A DNA stretch of 64,000 nucleotides from Oscillibacter sp. PC13 (GTDB lineage: Bacteria; Bacillota; Clostridia; Oscillospirales; Oscillospiraceae). Below the pieces are notes generated by a model. It did no database searches. It was not told where the DNA came from and saw only the letters and a list, made by a program, of their open reading frames with translations. The DNA is taken from contig NZ_FOXE01000001.1 of the NCBI RefSeq assembly GCF_900115635.1, forward strand, positions 62,001 to 126,000. The letters are read 5' to 3'. Shown piece by piece: positions 32,992 to 43,006 of the stretch (position 1 is the first letter of the stretch; every line of letters starts with the position of its first letter). The position numbers were made by a program, and so were the translations under genes.

Positions 32992-33099
32992 TCCTGTTTT
33001 CCGGTTGCAATGCCATTCCCTGATACATCTTTCGGATGTTATAGAAGCTTCATTTTGCTATTATATTAATATTTTTTGATGATATATTGGAGGTTTTTT

Positions 33100-34026
<927 letters not shown>

Positions 34027-34042
34027 GCAATTTGATAAAATG

Positions 34043-34077
34043 GGCTGGTCGGAAAAAATCCGGCCAGCCTGTTTTTT
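34043..34077 (+). terminator. Terminator after psuG
   Basis: GGCTGGTCGG pairs with CCGGCCAGCC around AAAAAAT, followed by TGTTTTTT. Confidence 0.85.
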
Positions 34078-34104
34078 AGCGCCGGGAGGCGCGTGGAGGT
34101 TTAT

Positions 34105-34473
34105 ATGGAGAAGAAAGCGCTGTATTTGCCGGAGGCGACCAACGACACCCTTTGGGCGGTGGTCATGACCGGCAGCCCTTGGGTACCCCTGGCAATGTAC
34201 CTGCTGGTCATCAACCTAGTGACGTTTTTCATCTTCGGCCTGGACAAGTGGAAGGCAAAGCGGAAGACAAAAAACGACGCCGTCCGCCGGGTGCCGGAAA
34301 AGACGCTGTTCCTGCTCTCCGCCCTGGGAGGCAGTATCGGCGCACTGTTGGGCATGAAGGTATGGCATCACAAAACACTGCATAAGTCCTTCCGGTTCGG
34401 CATCCCAGTCATCTTAATCCTGCAGGTTCTTATTCCCGCCGGCCTGTATTTGTATTGGAATTTCATTCGATAA
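34105..34473 (+). CDS. DUF1294 small membrane protein
   Basis: This 122-residue protein has two or three hydrophobic segments and the DUF1294 signature: VTFFIFGLDKWKAKR, then RVPEKTLFLLSALGGSIGAL and MKVWHHKTLHKSFRFG. The family is widespread and uncharacterised. The ATG at 34105 follows GTGGAGGTTTAT. Confidence 0.9.
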   Translation: MEKKALYLPEATNDTLWAVVMTGSPWVPLAMYLLVINLVTFFIFGLDKWKAKRKTKNDAVRRVPEKTLFLLSALGGSIGALLGMKVWHHKTLHKSFRFGIPVILILQVLIPAGLYLYWNFIR

Positions 34474-34489
34474 TCCTATCTGCTGCATA

Positions 34490-34534
34490 GAATTCCCCGG
34501 CCCGTCTGCCTACGGCAGACGGGCCGGGGAATTC
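34490..34534. repeat. Perfect 21-bp palindromic arms
   Basis: 34490-34510 is the exact reverse complement of 34514-34534 with a three-base loop. It starts with GAATTC and is GC-rich inside. No T-run follows on either strand, so it is not a standard terminator, though it may stop transcription between convergent genes. Confidence 0.7.
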
Positions 34535-34614
34535 TCATATCAGTTTTTCTCTGCTGCAAATCCAGTAAAACGGTTTGCTGAGAAATCCACAAAATTTCTG
34601 CCAGCCGTGTCTGT

Positions 34615-35172
34615 TCAGTTCCAGGGCACTTGCTCCGTGATGTCCTTCCCCTCCCGGTCATAGAAGGAAATGTCCTCCGGAAGGGCATGTGTCTCCTCTA
34701 TTGCCGCATCCACCTCTACAGATACGAAAAAGCGCTCCCCCTCAGGGACATCCAGCCGGTACGTCCTGCCATCCAGTACAACGGCAATTTCCGCAATTCC
34801 AAAATACGTATTCCGTCCGCCAATCAAACAGTAATTTTTTTCACTGTCCCGGACAAGTTCCTCCCGAAAGTTACCGCCCCCGTATCCAATGGAATCAATT
34901 CGGTATCGTCCATTCAGGCCGCAGGTCAGGCGAATTTCTCCCAAATCGCCGTTGAGTTCCATCAAGGTAAATTTTTTCTTCCCAATGACAACGGAATCAT
35001 AGAGCTTGATGTGATTTTCCATTGGGACGCTGCTTCCCCGGTTCAGATGCTGGCTTGCATATTCCGCGAGATTGCCGCCGTCTGGCTGAATGGGAAATGC
35101 GCGGGAATACAAGACCGCGGTCACCAGCGCAAGGAGCAGCACGGCAGCTCCCGTATACACACGTTTTTTCAC
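34615..35172 (-). CDS. Uncharacterised exported or membrane-anchored protein (185 aa)
   Basis: It begins MKKRVYTGAAVLLLALVTAV, a signal or anchor segment, followed by an extracytoplasmic beta-rich domain with YDSVVIGKKKFTLMELNGDL and GRYRIDSIGYGGGNFREELV. A similar Gly-rich ‘DSIGYG’ layout is seen in hypothetical proteins of Clostridia. There is no lipobox or catalytic motif. The function is unknown. Confidence 0.7.
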   Translation of the reverse strand: MKKRVYTGAAVLLLALVTAVLYSRAFPIQPDGGNLAEYASQHLNRGSSVPMENHIKLYDSVVIGKKKFTLMELNGDLGEIRLTCGLNGRYRIDSIGYGGGNFREELVRDSEKNYCLIGGRNTYFGIAEIAVVLDGRTYRLDVPEGERFFVSVEVDAAIEETHALPEDISFYDREGKDITEQVPWN

Positions 35173-35304
35173 CAGCGCTTTCTCCCCCTCCCAAAATTCC
35201 CCAAGTGCCAGTCTATTCCTGGTCTTTTATGGTATCATACGAAAAGTCTGCCTGCAAGTACGGCGTTTCACGGGCCGTCCTGTCCTTTGGAACCGACTAG
35301 AAAA

Positions 35305-35332
35305 GCAGCGGCGGAACTTCCTCCGCCACTGC
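35305..35332 (-). terminator. Terminator of pyk
   Basis: On the minus strand GCAGTGGCGGA pairs with TCCGCCGCTGC, with one mismatch, followed by TTTTC. Confidence 0.65.
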
Positions 35333-35378
35333 AAGTCTGTTTTATCACCAGCCGCACGGGCAGGTTGCCTTTCGCCGC

Positions 35379-37121
35379 TTATTGGGGCATGGTCTGAACT
35401 ACACCCCGGGTGCAGTCCACAGACACCAGCGTGCCGTCCCGCAGGTTCGCGGTAGCTCCCCCGGCTCCCACAATCACCGCCTTGTTCAGCGTCAGTCCCA
35501 CTGTCGCCGCATGGCTGTTGACGCCGGATTCCTCGCTGATGACTGCCGCTGCCTGTCGAATCTGCGGCAGGATCTCATTGGAGGTGTAGGGAACCACCAG
35601 TACATCGCCGGGCCGGAACTTGGCATGCACCTCTTCCAGGGAGCGGCAGACGCACAGGGGACCAGAGGCGTTGCTCTCCCCGATACCAACTGCGTTCAAA
35701 AGCGCTCCTCCCACCAGATGGACCTTAATCATATTCGTGGTGCCTGGTACGCCAACCGGTACGCCGGCGGTCACCACCACCAGATCTCCCTGCTTCACCA
35801 GCCCTGCCTGTTCCGACGCCTGGACTGCGAATTCAATCAGCTCGTCAGTATTGCTGGCGTAGGGCATCAGCAGCGGCGTCACGCCCCAGTAAAGGGCCAT
35901 CTGCCGCTGGACCTGCTCGTTCAGCAGGCAGGCCACCACCGTGGTACCGGGGCGGAACCGGCTCACCAGGCGCGCTGTGGTACCGCTCTGGCTGACCGTC
36001 AGGATGGCATCGGCACCAATGTCCATCGCCGTGGTGCAGGCGGCGTGGGCGGTTGCGGCGGCAATAGACATGCGGTTTTTTCCCGCTACAGCCCGCATCC
36101 GCTTGGCATAGTTGATGTCGCTTTCCGTCCGCAGGGCAATGGCATCCATGGTTTTGACCGCTTCCACCGGATATTTGCCAGCCGCCGTCTCACCGGAGAG
36201 CATAATGGCGGAGGTCCCGTCATAAATGGCATTGGCCACATCCGTGATCTCGGCCCGGGTTGGCCGCGGATTTTCAATCATGGAATCCAGCATCTGCGTG
36301 GCGGTGATGACTGGCTTGCCAAGGGCCACGCACTGGGCAATCATGTCTTTTTGGATCACGGGAATCTCTGTAAAGTCAATCTCCACTCCCATGTCGCCCC
36401 GGGCCACCATCACCCCATCGGCCACGGACAGGATCTCCGAGAGATTGCTGACACCCTCCCGGTTCTCAATTTTCGCGATAATACGAATGTTGGATCCCGC
36501 CTTGTCCAGCAGACGGCGAATTTCCCGTACATCTGCCGCGGTGCGGACAAAGCTGGCCGCAATATAGTCAAAGCCCTGCTCCACGCCAAAGAGAATATCC
36601 TCCCGGTCCCGCTGGCTCATATAGGGCATGGAAAGCCGCACGCCGGGGATATTGACGCCCTTGTTGTTTTTCATGACGCCGTCGTTTTCCACCCGGCAGC
36701 GAACCGCGGAGGCCGTGGTCTCCTCCACCGTCAGCCGTACCAGGCCGTCGTCCAGCAAAATGGTGTCTCCGGCCTTCACATCCTGCGGCAGTTCCGCATA
36801 GGTCACTGCGCAGCGGGTCTCATCACCGACGGTATCCTCCGTGGTCAGGGTAAACGAATTGCCCGCCCGCAGCATCACAGAGCCCGCCGCAAAGGACTTC
36901 AGGCGGATTTCCGGTCCCTTGGTATCCAGCATGGCCGCCACGGGCAGATTCATCTCCGTCCGAAGCGCCTTCAGCTGATCCAGCCGTGACTTATGCTCGG
37001 TATGACTGCCGTGAGAAAAATTGAATCGCGCGACATTCATCCCCGCCTGCAACATCTTCTTTAAAATGCCGTTTTGATCTGTGGCCGGCCCCAGGGTACA
37101 GACAATTTTTGTTTTTCTCAT
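35379..37121 (-). CDS. pyk: Pyruvate kinase with C-terminal PEP-utilising domain
   Basis: The 580-residue enzyme converts PEP and ADP to pyruvate and ATP. The catalytic barrel has KTKIVCTLGPATDQNGIL, AMLDTKGPEIRLK and MVARGDMGVEIDF; the Mg/K site VITATQMLDSMIENPRPTRA is intact. Beyond residue 475 there is an extra phosphohistidine-type domain (GDVLVVPYTSNEILPQIRQA, SGVNSHAATVGL), as in many Firmicutes. GGTGGTTATTCA precedes the ATG at 37121. Confidence 0.97.
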   Translation of the reverse strand: MRKTKIVCTLGPATDQNGILKKMLQAGMNVARFNFSHGSHTEHKSRLDQLKALRTEMNLPVAAMLDTKGPEIRLKSFAAGSVMLRAGNSFTLTTEDTVGDETRCAVTYAELPQDVKAGDTILLDDGLVRLTVEETTASAVRCRVENDGVMKNNKGVNIPGVRLSMPYMSQRDREDILFGVEQGFDYIAASFVRTAADVREIRRLLDKAGSNIRIIAKIENREGVSNLSEILSVADGVMVARGDMGVEIDFTEIPVIQKDMIAQCVALGKPVITATQMLDSMIENPRPTRAEITDVANAIYDGTSAIMLSGETAAGKYPVEAVKTMDAIALRTESDINYAKRMRAVAGKNRMSIAAATAHAACTTAMDIGADAILTVSQSGTTARLVSRFRPGTTVVACLLNEQVQRQMALYWGVTPLLMPYASNTDELIEFAVQASEQAGLVKQGDLVVVTAGVPVGVPGTTNMIKVHLVGGALLNAVGIGESNASGPLCVCRSLEEVHAKFRPGDVLVVPYTSNEILPQIRQAAAVISEESGVNSHAATVGLTLNKAVIVGAGGATANLRDGTLVSVDCTRGVVQTMPQ

Positions 37122-37203
37122 TGAATAACCACCTTTCAAAAAGGATATTCTTCACCAAATAACAGTTTACCACAAATACCGGGAATGCAACAGCATCTCT
37201 TGG

Positions 37204-37229
37204 AAAAAACAGAGCGGCGCCGCCGCTCT
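37204..37229 (-). terminator. Terminator of the TetR gene
   Basis: On the minus strand AGAGCGGCGG and CCGCTCT form a GC stem followed by GTTTTTTCC; it overlaps the end of the TetR gene. Confidence 0.75.
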
Positions 37230-37848
37230 ATTTTGGAAAAATGTTTTGAAATGGAGCAGGCTTTTTTTCACCCAGCAGACATTCTGATGCGCCGTTTACC
37301 AGCCGGTCAGCTGCGGCAATCAGTTCTTTTTTCGGCAGATCCATCTCCCGGTCAAACCACTCTTTCATCAGTCCAATCAGGCCGTAGGTAATGAAACCGA
37401 GCAAATACTCCAGTTGTGCCTGGGAGGCTGGGGCAAAGCGGGCCCGAATGATATTGGTGCCGTTGCGGCGGATAACCTCATGCAGCCGATCGGTAAAATT
37501 GCTGCTGGAATTATTGGCAAACAGTATGGTACAGATCTCCCGGTTGGACACCACGTAATCCAAAATCGGCTCAAACACCGGCTGCAGCGTTCCACAGGCT
37601 ACGGTTTCCTGCAGATGTGCATCAATTAAATCCTGGGCTTCCGCCAGCATGTCTGCTTCAATGCTCCTGAGCAGAGCGGTGGTATTCGGATAGTGCAGAT
37701 AAAACGTTCCCCGGTTCAGATCCATACGCTCTGTCACATCCCGGACGGAGATCTCCGGGAACCGCTTCTCCTGCATCAATTCCAAAAGTCCCTGCTTCAG
37801 CAGCTTCCGGGAGCGCCGCGACCGCCGGTCTTCCACATACTCCCCCAT
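37228..37848 (-). CDS. TetR/AcrR-family repressor of the divergent MMPL exporter
   Basis: This 206-residue protein has a TetR HTH: LLELMQEKRFPEISVRDVTE, then RMDLNRGTFYLHYPNTTALL, with a helical ligand-binding C-terminus. The ATG at 37848 follows GAAGGAGGCAGAGAAT. It is transcribed away from the coiled-coil and MMPL genes, and a TCAACA-CT-TGTTGA dyad sits in the shared region, so it most likely represses them and senses an exported lipid or toxic compound. Confidence 0.9.
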   Translation of the reverse strand: MGEYVEDRRSRRSRKLLKQGLLELMQEKRFPEISVRDVTERMDLNRGTFYLHYPNTTALLRSIEADMLAEAQDLIDAHLQETVACGTLQPVFEPILDYVVSNREICTILFANNSSSNFTDRLHEVIRRNGTNIIRARFAPASQAQLEYLLGFITYGLIGLMKEWFDREMDLPKKELIAAADRLVNGASECLLGEKKPAPFQNIFPK

Positions 37849-37922
37849 ATTCTCTGCCTCCTTCCCTTCGGTTTGCCACAGCATATATCAAATGCGTTAG
37901 ACAAAACCGACTATGTGTCCAT

Positions 37923-38001
37923 TGTGTTTTTCTTTTGTGAGTATTATAATCTCCCTTGAAAAATAAATCAACAATATTTTATTATTCAACACTTGTTGAT
38001 T
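37923..38001 (+). promoter_or_regulatory. Exporter promoter and TetR operator
   Basis: TTGTGT (37923-37928) and TATAAT (37945-37950) are 16 bases apart. Downstream, TCAACA-CT-TGTTGA (37986-37999) is a perfect dyad, and AATCAACA (37966-37973) repeats its half-site, also matching TGTTGATT (37994-38001). Confidence 0.65.
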
Positions 38002-38019
38002 CACGAGAGGAGTTTCTTT

Positions 38020-40629
38020 ATGAAGTCCCATTTCCACTCCGCTTCTCATCATCGTCTACCGGCCATGCTGCTGGCGGGCGCTATGGCGGCTGCATGTATC
38101 CCAGCTTCCGCTGCAGAGCCCATCGGAGATGGCGTGGCCCCCACCTATGATGAGGCCTATTACGCCACAATGGACTACTACGGCAACCTGAAAGAGGGCA
38201 GCGTGGTAAAGAGCTATACGCTGAATGGCACCACGGCTCTGACAGACTACGGTACATACGACGAGGTCATCAATCTGACAGACGGCACCATGCCCACCGT
38301 GCGGGATGGCGTGACCTCCTTTCGCTTTGACGGCGAAACGGCACCCTCCCATTTTTATTTTGAGGGGAAGACTACCCAGCCCTTCCAGAACCTGCCCTGG
38401 ACGCTGTCCATGCACTATACGCTCAACGGCGTGCCTACGAAGGCAGAGGATTTAGCAGGAAAAACCGGCGTAGTGGAAATCACCACGGATGTCATTCCAA
38501 ATGAGAATGCCAGCCAATACGCCCGGTACAACTATACCTTAGAAGCCATGGCACTCTTTAACCAGGACAACCTCCTGTCTCTGGAGGCTCCCGGCGCCCA
38601 GGTGCAGCTGATTGGCAACCTGCGGGCCGTGCTGTTTCTTGCCCTGCCCGGCGAAGAGCAGCACTTCACCATTCGGGTGGGTGCCGAGGACTTTGCCTTT
38701 GACGGCATGACATTTCTGATGGTGCCCGCCACCCTCTCACAACTGGAGGAAATCGCCAAGCTCAGCGAGCGAAAGGATGACCTGGAGGACGATTACCACA
38801 AGCTCTCCGGCAGTCTGGATGATTTGCTCAGCGCCATGAGCAATATGACCGGCAGTTTGAATGCCGCTGCCGGCGGCCTGGATCAGCTGAACCAGGCCAG
38901 GGGAACCTTCTCCGACGGGAAGGATGTTCTTTATAGCGGAACCGATGTTCTTCGTAGTGACCTGAGCAATCTGGCAGATCTTCTGGATCCGGTGGCAGAG
39001 CAGGTGCGATCCCTGAGCCAGACGGTCACAGACTCCAAGGCAGCTTTGAATTCCATTATGGATACCACGGTTTCTTTAAAAGGCCAGCTGTCCGACATGG
39101 AAAACGCGCTGGAGAACCTGGAGGGCGGCCACGATGACCTAAAGCGTCTGGCTCAAAGCGCCGCAGACATGGAGGGCAGTCTTCGCACGCTGAAGTCCGC
39201 GCTGAATAAGATCTCCAACGGTTCCTCCGGCGGAGATGAGGACATTTCCACTTCCAGCCGGGAGACCGTCAAGCAGGTGAAAACCATTCACAGTGCCTAT
39301 GAGGAAGCGGATCTGGAACGGTTTATGGCAAAAATGCTGGTGATCAACGGAACAGCCAGCACCAGTGCCGAGGCGGAGGCGATGGCGGGCCAGTTGATGC
39401 TGCTGGTCAACATTCCCGCAGAGCTGGTCGGGGATCTCTCCGCAGAGCAGCAGGCTTACTGGAAGTCCGCCCAGCAGCTGAAGGCCCTTCACAGCCTGGC
39501 CATGTCCGGTGCTTCCTTCCAGACCTTCTGTGAGCAGCTGCCCGGGATCAGCAAGGAGCAGGCCAAGCAGATGAACGATCTTTGGATCGTGTATTCCAGC
39601 GGAGATCTGGAAAGCAGTGACTCCGCAAATGCTGCGGAAGATGCCAGCGGGGAGAGCACTGCCGCAGAATCTGGCAGCAATCCGCTGACTGCCTCCCTGC
39701 TGCTGAATGATCCGGCCGATGGCAGCAATCCGGACGCCGGTTCGAGTGATGCCGGTTCGAGTGATGCCGGTTCGGAAGGCAGTGCCGGCGCCGCCGAAGG
39801 AGAAGGCGGACAGACGGATGACACTTCTGATGAGAGCAGTACGGTTGGCGGTGCCGCAGTCGATTTGATTACCAGCGGGCTGGACAGCACCACCAAAAGC
39901 CTCAATCAGCTGAAAAGCCAGCTCACCTCCACACTGAAAGGGATTGCGGGTCCCACCGCCAGTGTGGTTGGGGATTTGGCGGATGTGTGTGACCAGTTGG
40001 ACGATGTCGTGGATCTGCTGGACGACGCCGATAACCTGACTGCCGCCCTGCGCCGTTCCGCTGACAAGCTGCAGGATATCGTGGATGGCGCAGACTCTCT
40101 GCGAAAAACACTGAACGATTATGAGCCTACACTGCAGTCCACGTTGAATACGGTGGAAAATCTCAGCACCAGCGCAGCTTCCACTGTTCGGGATACTGAG
40201 TCTTTGATCGCCGCAGCGGAAGACCTGCTGCAGCGTTCCGGAACCCAGCTGGATGCCGGCACGCAGAAAACGCTGGACAGTCTTGCCTCTGTGCTCCGCC
40301 GCACCGCCGATGTCATGGCCACCTCCGGCAGCATCAAGGCCTCCAAGGATGCGATGAGTGATATCATCGAGGATACCTGGAATGAACACACCGGAGACAT
40401 TGACAACCTGCTGAACATGGACGCCACAGCCGAAGCCATCTCTCTTACCGATCAGAGGAATCCTTCTCCGCAGAGCATTCAGGTGCTTATCCGTTCCCAG
40501 GAAATCAAAGTTGAGGAGCCCGAGGAGGAAGCGCATACCGCAGCGGCAGCGGATAACGGCACCTTCTGGAGCCGTGTCGCCCAAATGTTCAAGGATTTCT
40601 GGAACGCCATCACCGGAATTTTCCGTTGA
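38020..40629 (+). CDS. Secreted or anchored coiled-coil partner of the MMPL exporter (YhgE/Pip-like)
   Basis: The 869-residue protein starts with a signal peptide (AMLLAGAMAAACIPASAAE). A beta-rich domain of about 220 residues follows, then long helices with repeats such as MSNMTGSLNAAAGGLDQLNQ and ESLIAAAEDLLQRSG, typical of the YhgE/Pip-like proteins encoded with MMPL transporters. Residues near 560-600 are a low-complexity Asp/Ala/Gly/Ser tract from a 15-bp tandem repeat. The C-terminus is hydrophobic-aromatic (FWSRVAQMFKDFWNAITGIF) and may meet the membrane. GAGAGGAGTTTCTTT precedes the ATG. Confidence 0.82.
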   Translation: MKSHFHSASHHRLPAMLLAGAMAAACIPASAAEPIGDGVAPTYDEAYYATMDYYGNLKEGSVVKSYTLNGTTALTDYGTYDEVINLTDGTMPTVRDGVTSFRFDGETAPSHFYFEGKTTQPFQNLPWTLSMHYTLNGVPTKAEDLAGKTGVVEITTDVIPNENASQYARYNYTLEAMALFNQDNLLSLEAPGAQVQLIGNLRAVLFLALPGEEQHFTIRVGAEDFAFDGMTFLMVPATLSQLEEIAKLSERKDDLEDDYHKLSGSLDDLLSAMSNMTGSLNAAAGGLDQLNQARGTFSDGKDVLYSGTDVLRSDLSNLADLLDPVAEQVRSLSQTVTDSKAALNSIMDTTVSLKGQLSDMENALENLEGGHDDLKRLAQSAADMEGSLRTLKSALNKISNGSSGGDEDISTSSRETVKQVKTIHSAYEEADLERFMAKMLVINGTASTSAEAEAMAGQLMLLVNIPAELVGDLSAEQQAYWKSAQQLKALHSLAMSGASFQTFCEQLPGISKEQAKQMNDLWIVYSSGDLESSDSANAAEDASGESTAAESGSNPLTASLLLNDPADGSNPDAGSSDAGSSDAGSEGSAGAAEGEGGQTDDTSDESSTVGGAAVDLITSGLDSTTKSLNQLKSQLTSTLKGIAGPTASVVGDLADVCDQLDDVVDLLDDADNLTAALRRSADKLQDIVDGADSLRKTLNDYEPTLQSTLNTVENLSTSAASTVRDTESLIAAAEDLLQRSGTQLDAGTQKTLDSLASVLRRTADVMATSGSIKASKDAMSDIIEDTWNEHTGDIDNLLNMDATAEAISLTDQRNPSPQSIQVLIRSQEIKVEEPEEEAHTAAAADNGTFWSRVAQMFKDFWNAITGIFR

Positions 40630-40663
40630 ACCGCCGGAATCTTGAAATGGAAGGTGCGTTCAT

Positions 40664-42904
40664 ATGATTGAAAAAATTGCACGCGGGTTGACGCGGAAGC
40701 CAAAATTGGTGGCCCTGATTGCCGTCCTGATGCTGATTCCCTCGGTGCTTGGCTATGCCGCCACCCGCATCAATTACGATATTCTCTCCTATCTGCCGCA
40801 GGATCTGCCCTCTTCCCAAGGGGAAAAGCTCTTGGAGGACCCCTTTAAAATGGCTGCCACCAGTATGCTTATCGTGGAGGATATGCCTGCTGGGTACAGC
40901 AATGATTTGATCCATACCATCCAGGACATTCCCGGAGTCTCCAACGCCGTTTGGATCAGCAACATGGTGGGCATCCAGATTCCAACCGACATGATTCCCT
41001 CCAATTTCCGGGATATGTTCTTCTCCGGCGACGCGACCATGATGATCATTCAATATGATCAACCCGGCGCCTCCGACGAAACCATGGATGCTATCCAGCA
41101 GGTACGGAACGTCTGTAATGAGAAGTGTTTTCTTGCTGGCTTCTCCGTGGTAATTAAGGATACCCGGGATCTGATGGACAGCGAGCTGCCTATCTTCGTT
41201 GGGCTGGCAGTGGTGCTGGCCCTGGCAGCCATGCTGCTGACGCTGGAGTCCACTGTCCTGCCGTTCGTATTTCTCGCCAGCATCGGCCTTGCCATTGTCT
41301 ACAACTTTGGAACCAACATCTTTCTGGGGGAAATTTCCTATATCACCAAGGCGATCGCAGCCGTGCTGCAGCTGGGCGTTACCATGGACTACTCCATCTT
41401 TCTCTACCACCGGTTTGAGGAGGAGCGGGGAAATTATGACGACAAGCGGGACGCCATGGCCGCCGCCATTGTTGCGGCATTCCGCTCCCTGTCCGGATCC
41501 AGCCTCACCACCATCGCCGGGTTTCTGGCCTTGTGTGCCATGCGGCTGACGCTGGGCCGGAATATCGGCATTGTCATGGCCAAGGGCGTTGTGCTGGGCG
41601 TGGCCACTGTGATTCTGGTGCTGCCCAGCCTGGTCCTGATTTTTGACAGACAGATCACACGGCATATGCACAAGCCGCTGATTCCCAGCTTTGACAAGGT
41701 CAACGACTTTATTCTCCGCCATCGCCGCGCCTTTCTGGTGCTGTTCATTGTTCTGTTTCTCCCAGCCTACTACGCGCAGGACCATGCCGGCATATACTAC
41801 AAGCTGGACGAGTCCCTGCCCCGGGATCTGCCTTCCATCATTTCCAATGAGAAACTGAAAGATGATTTCGATATGGCCACCTCCCATTTTGTAGTGCTGC
41901 GGGACGATATTCCCGCCACAGATATGAACGAGCTGGAAAACCAGATTGAGGCGGTACCCGGTGTCACTTCCACCCTTTCTTATCACGGCATGCTGGGCAC
42001 CGGTATTCCGGACTTCTTTATTCCTGACGAGGTAAAGGATATGCTGAGGCAGAACGGATATCAGCTGATGATGATCAACTCCAGCTATGATCCCGCCACT
42101 GAGGAGGTAGCCGCCCAGCTGGAAACCCTGGGCAGTATTCTTCACACGTACGATCCGGACGCCATGATCACCGGCGAGGGCGCTATGTATCAGGATTTGA
42201 TTGACACCACTGCCGTGGACTTTGTAGTGTCCAACGACATCTCTATTCTGGCCATCTTCCTCATCGTCGCATGGGTGTTTAAATCTCTGTCCGTGCCCGT
42301 AATCCTGGTTGCCACCATTGAGCTGGCCATTTTCATCAACCAGGGCTTTTGCTATTTTACCGGCGCGTCCATCCCCTTCATTGCCCCCACCATCATCAGC
42401 TGCGTTCAGTTGGGTGCCACCGTGGACTACGCCATTTTGATGACCTCCCGTTTTCAGGAAGAGCTGCGCAGCGGCAAGGACCGTATGCACGCCATCCGGA
42501 TTGCCGCAGACTCTTCTGACGCCGCAATTGTCACCAGTGCCCTGGTGCTGTTTTGCGCCACATTAGGCGTGTCCTTTGTATCCTCCATCGATCTGATCGG
42601 ATCCATGTGCATCATGCTGGCCCGGGGTGCACTGATTTCCGCTGCTGTCAGCCTGTTTATCATGCCCTCGGTTTTATGTGCGTGTGAACCGCTGTTTAAC
42701 AAAACCAGTCTTTCCTGGCGGACAAATCCGCCTGTGAAGCCTTCCCGGGCCGGAAAGGTTCTGAAAGCCATGGGTGCCAAACCGCATTCCAAAAAAGGCT
42801 GCCTTCCGTCTGAGACCTCAGGCAACACAGCAGATCCGGCGACAGCAGTTTCTTCCGAAACGTCGCTTGAAGACAAGGAGCATGCGCCATCAAAGACCCA
42901 TTAA
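40664..42904 (+). CDS. MMPL/RND-family exporter
   Basis: This 746-residue membrane protein has the duplicated MMPL layout: a first segment (LVALIAVLMLIPSVLGYAAT), an external domain, five segments with the signature LQLGVTMDYSIFLYHRFEEE, a second external domain, and a second set with VQLGATVDYAILMTSRFQEE. These Asp/Tyr-containing segments form the proton path. Members export lipids, peptides or drugs. It follows the coiled-coil gene by 34 bases and is probably TetR-controlled. Confidence 0.93.
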   Translation: MIEKIARGLTRKPKLVALIAVLMLIPSVLGYAATRINYDILSYLPQDLPSSQGEKLLEDPFKMAATSMLIVEDMPAGYSNDLIHTIQDIPGVSNAVWISNMVGIQIPTDMIPSNFRDMFFSGDATMMIIQYDQPGASDETMDAIQQVRNVCNEKCFLAGFSVVIKDTRDLMDSELPIFVGLAVVLALAAMLLTLESTVLPFVFLASIGLAIVYNFGTNIFLGEISYITKAIAAVLQLGVTMDYSIFLYHRFEEERGNYDDKRDAMAAAIVAAFRSLSGSSLTTIAGFLALCAMRLTLGRNIGIVMAKGVVLGVATVILVLPSLVLIFDRQITRHMHKPLIPSFDKVNDFILRHRRAFLVLFIVLFLPAYYAQDHAGIYYKLDESLPRDLPSIISNEKLKDDFDMATSHFVVLRDDIPATDMNELENQIEAVPGVTSTLSYHGMLGTGIPDFFIPDEVKDMLRQNGYQLMMINSSYDPATEEVAAQLETLGSILHTYDPDAMITGEGAMYQDLIDTTAVDFVVSNDISILAIFLIVAWVFKSLSVPVILVATIELAIFINQGFCYFTGASIPFIAPTIISCVQLGATVDYAILMTSRFQEELRSGKDRMHAIRIAADSSDAAIVTSALVLFCATLGVSFVSSIDLIGSMCIMLARGALISAAVSLFIMPSVLCACEPLFNKTSLSWRTNPPVKPSRAGKVLKAMGAKPHSKKGCLPSETSGNTADPATAVSSETSLEDKEHAPSKTH

Positions 42905-42953
42905 TCCGATCGGATGCACATGGGCAAGCATTTCCGCATATTCTGAAAAAGGG

Positions 42954-42991
42954 CAAAGGAGCTCACGATACCGTGGGCTCCTTCATTTTTT
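42954..42991 (+). terminator. Terminator directly before asnB
   Basis: AAGGAGCTCACG pairs with CGTGGGCTCCTT (one mismatch), followed by CATTTTTT. It ends only a few bases before the asnB ribosome site (TAGGAGGTG). Confidence 0.75.
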
Positions 42992-43006
42992 AGGAGGTGT
43001 TTTCAG

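Noticed and set aside
35382..36989. Plus-strand frame of 535 codons opposite pyk
   Set aside because: It mirrors the pyruvate kinase gene and shows no family features.
40610..42490. Minus-strand frame of 626 codons opposite the MMPL exporter
   Set aside because: The plus strand encodes a clear MMPL protein; the minus product is a Gly/His/Gln-rich artefact.
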